Below, piece after piece: positions 7,043 through 10,599 of a stretch of 10,599 nucleotides of DNA. Every line of letters begins with the position of its first letter. Position 1 is the stretch's first letter. The notes beneath the pieces are model-generated. The model did not search any database. It saw only the letters and a program-made list of their open reading frames with translations, and had not been told where the DNA came from. This DNA comes from Firmicutes bacterium UBA3941 (GTDB taxonomy: Bacteria; Bacillota; Clostridia; Caldicoprobacterales; UBA3941), in assembly GCA_002385665.1 (NCBI GenBank), contig DGDX01000111.1, positions 9,247-19,845 on the forward strand. Direction: 5' to 3'. Both the position numbers and the translations under genes were made by a program.

Positions 7043-7949
7043 ACCCGTTATTGCTAGCCAAGGGCTGTCCCCGCATTTTGTCTATTTTATTCCGGCTTTG
7101 GTTCCTGTAATCCCTTAGTTCTACCATGCCGTATTTTTTAGCTGTTTCCCGTGCACTAATACCTGCTACAGTCGCTCGCAGACCAAACCACTCCTCACGT
7201 TCCATATGGAAATCCTGCACTATACTCCCTTCATAATCCTTAAGCAGTCTGTCCCGTTTCTCCAGGTTATAGTTTTCATGGTAAATCCCGCGATCCAGAT
7301 CCAAGGTTATTCTGCTTATATTGATCCCCGGGCTTTTTTCGTTTAGTAACTCCCTTCCGTTAATATCATAGACTATGCAATCACCGGCCAGGGTTGAGGA
7401 TACAATATAATAGTTGTGATTAAGGGCATGGGCTAAGAGGGAAGTACCTGCCGAATAAGCGCTTACCCATATAACCAGCTCTGCCCCCTGATCAGCCAGC
7501 CGCTTCCAGACCTCGGGAAAGTTGACATCAAAGCATATGACCATCCCTATACGGCCAAAATCCGTATCGATCACGGGAACCTCCGTGCCTACCTCTACAG
7601 GTGGATCCAGTTTAAACTCCTCATGGTAGGGATAGACTTTATCGTAAATGCATATTGGGTTTCCGCTGCGGTCCAGAAGTATTGCGGAATTATAGCGTTT
7701 GCCATCCACATCCCTGAATATGGGACACACTATATAGGTATTATGCTTTTTCGCCAGGCGGGACATTGTCCTTATGGTTTCACCATGGATTGTTTCAAGT
7801 TGAGGACCCCTCCAGGTCTCAGGCAGGGCAATGATATCGGTCCCCTTTGCGCCCTCTGAATCCACTATCCCAGCGATTTCTTCCAGGCTTCTGTCATTAA
7901 AGCTTATACTTGTTATCCTTACCGGCCTACCGATTTTACTAACGTCCAC
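7041..7949 (-). CDS. Carbon-nitrogen hydrolase (nitrilase superfamily)
   Basis: Cytoplasmic amidase-type enzyme that cleaves a non-peptide C-N bond through a cysteine acyl-enzyme. With the start chosen here the product has 302 residues. The Glu-Lys-Cys triad is complete: Glu44 in A-L-P-E-T-W, Lys104 in I-Y-D-K-V-Y-P, and Cys139 in M-V-I-C-F-D-V-N-F-P-E. I chose the GTG at 7947-7949 because GGGAGGG lies 6 nt upstream and the protein then begins just before the first domain strand (R-I-T-S-I-S-F-N). An ATG at 7962-7964 has only a weak site. An in-frame ATG at 8055-8057 has none and would read through a hairpin and a palindrome. About 50 residues follow the core domain. Its place between two sugar genes is unusual. 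It might hydrolyse an N-acyl or amide group on a sugar or sugar acid, but the substrate is unknown. Confidence 0.88.
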   Translation of the reverse strand: MDVSKIGRPVRITSISFNDRSLEEIAGIVDSEGAKGTDIIALPETWRGPQLETIHGETIRTMSRLAKKHNTYIVCPIFRDVDGKRYNSAILLDRSGNPICIYDKVYPYHEEFKLDPPVEVGTEVPVIDTDFGRIGMVICFDVNFPEVWKRLADQGAELVIWVSAYSAGTSLLAHALNHNYYIVSSTLAGDCIVYDINGRELLNEKSPGINISRITLDLDRGIYHENYNLEKRDRLLKDYEGSIVQDFHMEREEWFGLRATVAGISARETAKKYGMVELRDYRNQSRNKIDKMRGQPLASNNG

Positions 7950-7955
7950 TTGACA

Positions 7956-7962
7956 CCCTCCC
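7956..7962 (-). promoter_or_regulatory. Ribosome-binding site fixing a GTG start
   Basis: GGGAGGG on the minus strand is 6 nt before the GTG at 7947-7949 and decides that start for the carbon-nitrogen hydrolase over two in-frame upstream ATGs. Confidence 0.65.
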
Positions 7963-7989
7963 ATATTCCCTATTTTACTACAGAATCTA

Positions 7990-8016
7990 CGGTAGCCCTT
8001 ATCAATAAGGCTACCG
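7990..8016 (-). repeat. Intercistronic hairpin before the carbon-nitrogen hydrolase
   Basis: An imperfect hairpin pairs CGGTAGC (7990-7996) with GCTACCG (8010-8016), then CTTA with TAAG across a single bulged base, closing on a 4-nt loop. No U-tract follows on the minus strand, so it is not a terminator. It lies in the 141-nt gap between the second oxidoreductase and the hydrolase and could be an mRNA processing or stability element. Confidence 0.5.
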
Positions 8017-8018
8017 CT

Positions 8019-8030
8019 AATTGGCCAATT
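8019..8030. repeat. Perfect 12-bp palindrome AATTGGCCAATT
   Basis: A perfectly self-complementary 12-mer lies 2 nt from the intercistronic hairpin. It could be a dimeric DNA-binding site within the operon or a chance palindrome. A regulator cannot be named. Confidence 0.4.
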
Positions 8031-8090
8031 CCTTGGATATCGTGTTTGATCTGCCATATACAGATGAGGTAAGGGAACCTGACCATCATC

Positions 8091-9110
8091 TTAGATCCGC
8101 TTATCTACCAGCATTTCAGCAAGTGCCATGGTTTTTACAGCTTCATCAAGGTTTGCCTCGGGGGTTTGGCGGGTTTGGATGCTATTTATAAATACGCAGA
8201 CCTCATCAAAGAAACCGTAATATTTGTGGTAGTCATCGCTCCCTGCCAGGGTCTTACCATCATAGTGAATTACTTCCACATCTCCTTCGCCGGCAGAAGC
8301 AGCGGAATGAGATTGCCTGCCCCTATGGAAAATAATCTTTGCGTCACATTCAAATCCCCCAAAGCCCAGATTGATATAGGCACTGGCGGTATGGCCGTGA
8401 ATCTCGAAGGCGTGAACCCGTCCCCCCGTTTGGTAGTTGGATTTTATAATCCCCGTAACACCATTATCAAATTCTATGATTGAATTCCAGCTATTGGGAA
8501 CCGGGCTGTTATATTGGTTGACCAAGGTTGCGGCATTCTTGGGCTGGCCACCGGCAATAGCCCTCACTAAATCGATGGCGTGTATTGTATCACATATGAA
8601 TGAACTTGCACATCCGTCATAAAACCTGGCGGAGGTGTTTTTAAAGAAGCATCCTTCTACCTGGGTTATGGTTGTTTCATCTTTTATTACCCTTAAAACC
8701 TCTCTTACGAGGGGGATGTACCTCCTATTAAAGCCCACCTGGACTATAGATCCAGTTTCCCGGGCCTTATCAGCAAGGGTTTGTGCCTGAAAGGACGTTA
8801 TCCCTAAAGGTTTTTCTACAAAAATATCCAATCCATAGTTTAGACAGTCATATGTTATACGGAAGGTTTGATCCGGGGGTACCAGTATAAAAACTGCATC
8901 AAAGTCTATATCCGATACCATCTTGTGATAATTGGTATACCAGTTGGGTATATTGAACTTCTGGGCTATACTCTCTGCCCTGGCTTCAATTATATCACAT
9001 ACAGCCTCAATCCTTACATTATTCATTTCAAGCAAACACGGTATATGTACGTTATTGGCGATTCCGCCTGCCCCTATAATACCTACAGACAATTCTCTAT
9101 CCTTACCCAT
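8091..9110 (-). CDS. Gfo/Idh/MocA family NAD(P)-dependent oxidoreductase (copy 2)
   Basis: Cytoplasmic sugar or cyclitol dehydrogenase of 339 residues. The Rossmann motif G-I-I-G-A-G-G-I-A covers 10-18, an acidic C-D-I at 38-40 follows the second strand, the signature V-E-K-P-L-G is at 98-103, and D-T-I-H-A-I-D-L (174-181) provides the conserved Asp and His. The sequence differs clearly from copy 1, including in the region after E-K-P, so it is a distinct subfamily and not a recent duplicate. The ATG at 9108-9110 is chosen because GGAGGT lies 4 nt upstream. The in-frame ATG at 9120-9122 has no proper site. It follows the dehydratase gene by 33 nt. The neighbourhood suggests it works on a product or precursor of the sugar acid. 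The exact substrate is unknown. Confidence 0.92.
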   Translation of the reverse strand: MGKDRELSVGIIGAGGIANNVHIPCLLEMNNVRIEAVCDIIEARAESIAQKFNIPNWYTNYHKMVSDIDFDAVFILVPPDQTFRITYDCLNYGLDIFVEKPLGITSFQAQTLADKARETGSIVQVGFNRRYIPLVREVLRVIKDETTITQVEGCFFKNTSARFYDGCASSFICDTIHAIDLVRAIAGGQPKNAATLVNQYNSPVPNSWNSIIEFDNGVTGIIKSNYQTGGRVHAFEIHGHTASAYINLGFGGFECDAKIIFHRGRQSHSAASAGEGDVEVIHYDGKTLAGSDDYHKYYGFFDEVCVFINSIQTRQTPEANLDEAVKTMALAEMLVDKRI

Positions 9111-9143
9111 TGCTACCTCCATTCCATGTCCCTGGCTTATTCC

Positions 9144-10292
9144 CTACCATTCGGCAACAACGCCGTCCTCATCCCTCCAAACGGGATTCTTCCATTGATG
9201 TCCGACTTCCGCCATCCGCCTGACATGTTCTTCGTTTATTGTAATTCCCAGGCCGGGTTCGGTTGGTTTAAGAACATATCCATTGTCATACTTAAATACG
9301 GTGGAATCCTCCAGATAATCCAGGAGATCCGAACCCTGATTATAGTGGATGCCCAGGCTTTGCTCCTGTATAAAGGCATTGGGGGTACAAAAGTCAATCT
9401 GCAGGCAGGTAGCCAGTGCAATGGGACCTAAGGGACAATGAAGTGCAACGGCTATATCATAGGCCTCTGCCATAGCGGCAATCTTTCTGGTTTCAAGGAT
9501 TCCCCCCGCATGACTTGGATCGGGCTGGATAATATCTACGCCACCACGGGTAAGAATGGTTTTAAATCCCCACCTGGTATAATTCCTCTCCCCCGTAGCG
9601 ATTGGGGTGGTGGTATGCCTTTGGAGTTCTACAAAAGCTTCCTCGTTTTCCGTCAGTACGGGTTCTTCAACAAACATGAGCTTGAAGGGCTCCAATTCCT
9701 TCATAAGGACCTTTGCCATTCCCTTATGAATCCGCCCATGAAAATCAACGGCAATATCCATTTTGTATCCCAGTTTATCCCGTATGGCCTGTACCCTCTC
9801 CACCGCCTCGGTAACCTTTGAGAATGAGTCTATCCAACCCATCTCACCTGTGGCATTCATCTTTATTGCGGTAAAGCCCTGATCGAATTTTTCCTGGGCG
9901 GCTTCTGCTACATTGGAAGGACGATCCCCACCAATCCAGGAATAGACCCTGATCTTATCACGGACTGCCCCTCCCAGGAGCTCATAGACGGGTACATTTA
10001 AGGCCTTCCCCTTTATGTCCCAAAGGGCCTGCTCTATTCCGGATATGGCGCTGGAGAGTATTGGCCCGCCCCGATAAAAGGCACCCCTATACAAGACCTG
10101 CCATATATCCTCTATATCGCCGGCATTTCTGCCGATCAGATAATCCTCCATCTCTTTGACAGCTGCAGCAACGCTGTCAGCCTTACCCTCAACCACCGGT
10201 TCTCCCCATCCTACCAACCCGGATTCGGTGGTAATCTTAAGAAAAAGCCAGCGCGGCGGTACCTTAAACAGTTCCATCTCCTTTATCTTCAT
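9144..10292 (-). CDS. D-galactonate dehydratase-like protein (DgoD type, enolase superfamily)
   Basis: Enzyme of the mandelate racemase/muconate lactonising group. It removes water from a sugar acid to give a 2-keto-3-deoxy acid using magnesium. With the start at 10290-10292 the product is 382 residues, the length of E. coli DgoD, and its N-terminus, F-Y-R-G-G-P-I (72-78), Q-E-Q-S-x-G-I-H-Y-N (309-318) and closing V-A-E-W match that protein as I recall it. Metal ligands are Asp183, Glu209 and Glu235. His185 and His285 are the acid/base residues, and Glu310 is present. GGGAGGGGG lies 7 nt before this ATG. A longer frame to 10328 has no such support. Galactonate itself is likely but not proven, since no dgoK or dgoA homologue is visible and related dehydratases accept other aldonic acids. 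Confidence 0.9.
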   Translation of the reverse strand: MKIKEMELFKVPPRWLFLKITTESGLVGWGEPVVEGKADSVAAAVKEMEDYLIGRNAGDIEDIWQVLYRGAFYRGGPILSSAISGIEQALWDIKGKALNVPVYELLGGAVRDKIRVYSWIGGDRPSNVAEAAQEKFDQGFTAIKMNATGEMGWIDSFSKVTEAVERVQAIRDKLGYKMDIAVDFHGRIHKGMAKVLMKELEPFKLMFVEEPVLTENEEAFVELQRHTTTPIATGERNYTRWGFKTILTRGGVDIIQPDPSHAGGILETRKIAAMAEAYDIAVALHCPLGPIALATCLQIDFCTPNAFIQEQSLGIHYNQGSDLLDYLEDSTVFKYDNGYVLKPTEPGLGITINEEHVRRMAEVGHQWKNPVWRDEDGVVAEW

Positions 10293-10419
10293 CCTATTTC
10301 CCCCTCCCTTTCTAACTCGCCTACACAAAATAAGTCCTAAATATTATTCCAACAAGCAAATATCGGCTGGTAATTTTAGAATATCTTTGACAACCATTAC
10401 CTGCCACTACAATATTCTA

Positions 10420-10599
10420 TCACCGTATTCTGGTATTTTCCAGACTCTCGTAATAGTCTGGATTGTCACCCAGTATTTCAAGGACAGGCTCACTTAAGCT
10501 GTCTATTTCAGCAACTATCTCCGGACTTAGATCCACTTCGATTGCCCCCATATTTGTCATCAGTTCCTCTTTATTTCTGGATCCAACAAGGGCACATGC
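10420..10599 (-). CDS. Aldo/keto reductase, C-terminal fragment (cut by window edge)
   Basis: The last 59 residues and stop codon of a protein whose start lies beyond the right edge. The tail opens A-L-V-G-S-R-N-K-E-E-L, the family's conserved segment that binds the 2'-phosphate end of NADP(H), followed by a C-terminal helix region with L-S-P-E-I-V-A-E-I-D. It ends G-D-N-P-D-Y-Y-E-S-L-E-N-T-R-I-R, a tail I associate with bacterial sugar-type aldo/keto reductases. Its role would be reversible NADPH-dependent reduction of a sugar aldehyde or ketone. No terminator is seen in the 127 nt before the dehydratase start, so it is probably the preceding gene of the same operon. The assignment rests on the tail only. 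Confidence 0.75.
   Translation of the reverse strand, partial: ACALVGSRNKEELMTNMGAIEVDLSPEIVAEIDSLSEPVLEILGDNPDYYESLENTRIR

Noticed and set aside
8868..9431. Open frame of 187 codons on the plus strand
   Set aside because: It crosses the junction of two clear minus-strand genes and shows no recognisable domain.
10293..10328. Longer N-terminus for the DgoD-like protein
   Set aside because: The extra 12 residues contain the purine-rich ribosome-binding site of the next ATG in translated form, and the shorter form matches the family length of 382.
10310..10380. Internal promoter before the DgoD-like gene
   Set aside because: The best boxes (TTGTTG, 17 nt, TATTTT) match poorly, so I do not annotate it.
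10378..10418. Terminator after the aldo/keto reductase
   Set aside because: A 7-bp AT-rich inverted repeat exists, but the loop is 27 nt and no U-tract follows on the minus strand.
1..10599. CRISPR array, insertion sequence, tRNA or rRNA
   Set aside because: No regularly spaced repeats, transposase motifs, or tRNA/rRNA signatures were seen on either strand.

Overview
The window is most consistent with a Firmicute of the class Clostridia. The evidence is moderate G+C, strong GGAGG-type ribosome-binding sites, sigma-A-type promoters, U-tract intrinsic terminators, and GlmM and TrxB sequences of the Gram-positive type. Every gene I can support lies on the minus strand, so transcription runs from high to low coordinates. 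Longer open frames on the plus strand are antisense shadows.

Right and centre (10599 to 2992): a carbohydrate-catabolism gene run of seven genes, probably one operon. In transcription order it holds the C-terminal end of an aldo/keto reductase (its start is outside the window), a DgoD-type sugar-acid dehydratase of the enolase superfamily, a Gfo/Idh/MocA oxidoreductase, a carbon-nitrogen (nitrilase-superfamily) hydrolase, a cytoplasmic GH31 alpha-glycosidase resembling alpha-xylosidases, a second Gfo/Idh/MocA oxidoreductase, and a ThuA-like protein. A strong hairpin terminator at 2896-2935 closes the run. The enzymes are soluble and intracellular. A plausible shared job is to take an imported alpha-linked (perhaps xylose-containing) oligosaccharide or modified glycoside, cleave it, and oxidise, dehydrate or reduce the products. 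The ThuA plus Gfo/Idh/MocA pair recalls the 3-keto-sugar route of rhizobial thuAB. No transporter, sensor, sugar kinase or aldolase is visible, so the substrate is not determined here.

Left (2897 to 302): two housekeeping genes. trxB has its own near-consensus promoter, whose -35 box overlaps the U-tract of the preceding terminator. glmM follows after a 118-nt gap that can fold into a long stem-loop on the minus-strand RNA. glmM ends at an intrinsic terminator at 302-341.

Far left (1-300): no gene is recognised. A good minus-strand promoter at 225-254 starts a new transcript that runs at least 218 nt to the window edge without a convincing start codon. That stretch contains several hairpins, two of them mutually exclusive, so it looks like the 5' leader of a gene beyond the edge, or a small RNA. 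The most interesting unexplained items are this leader, the structured element before glmM, and the biochemical logic of a nitrilase-family enzyme inside a sugar operon.
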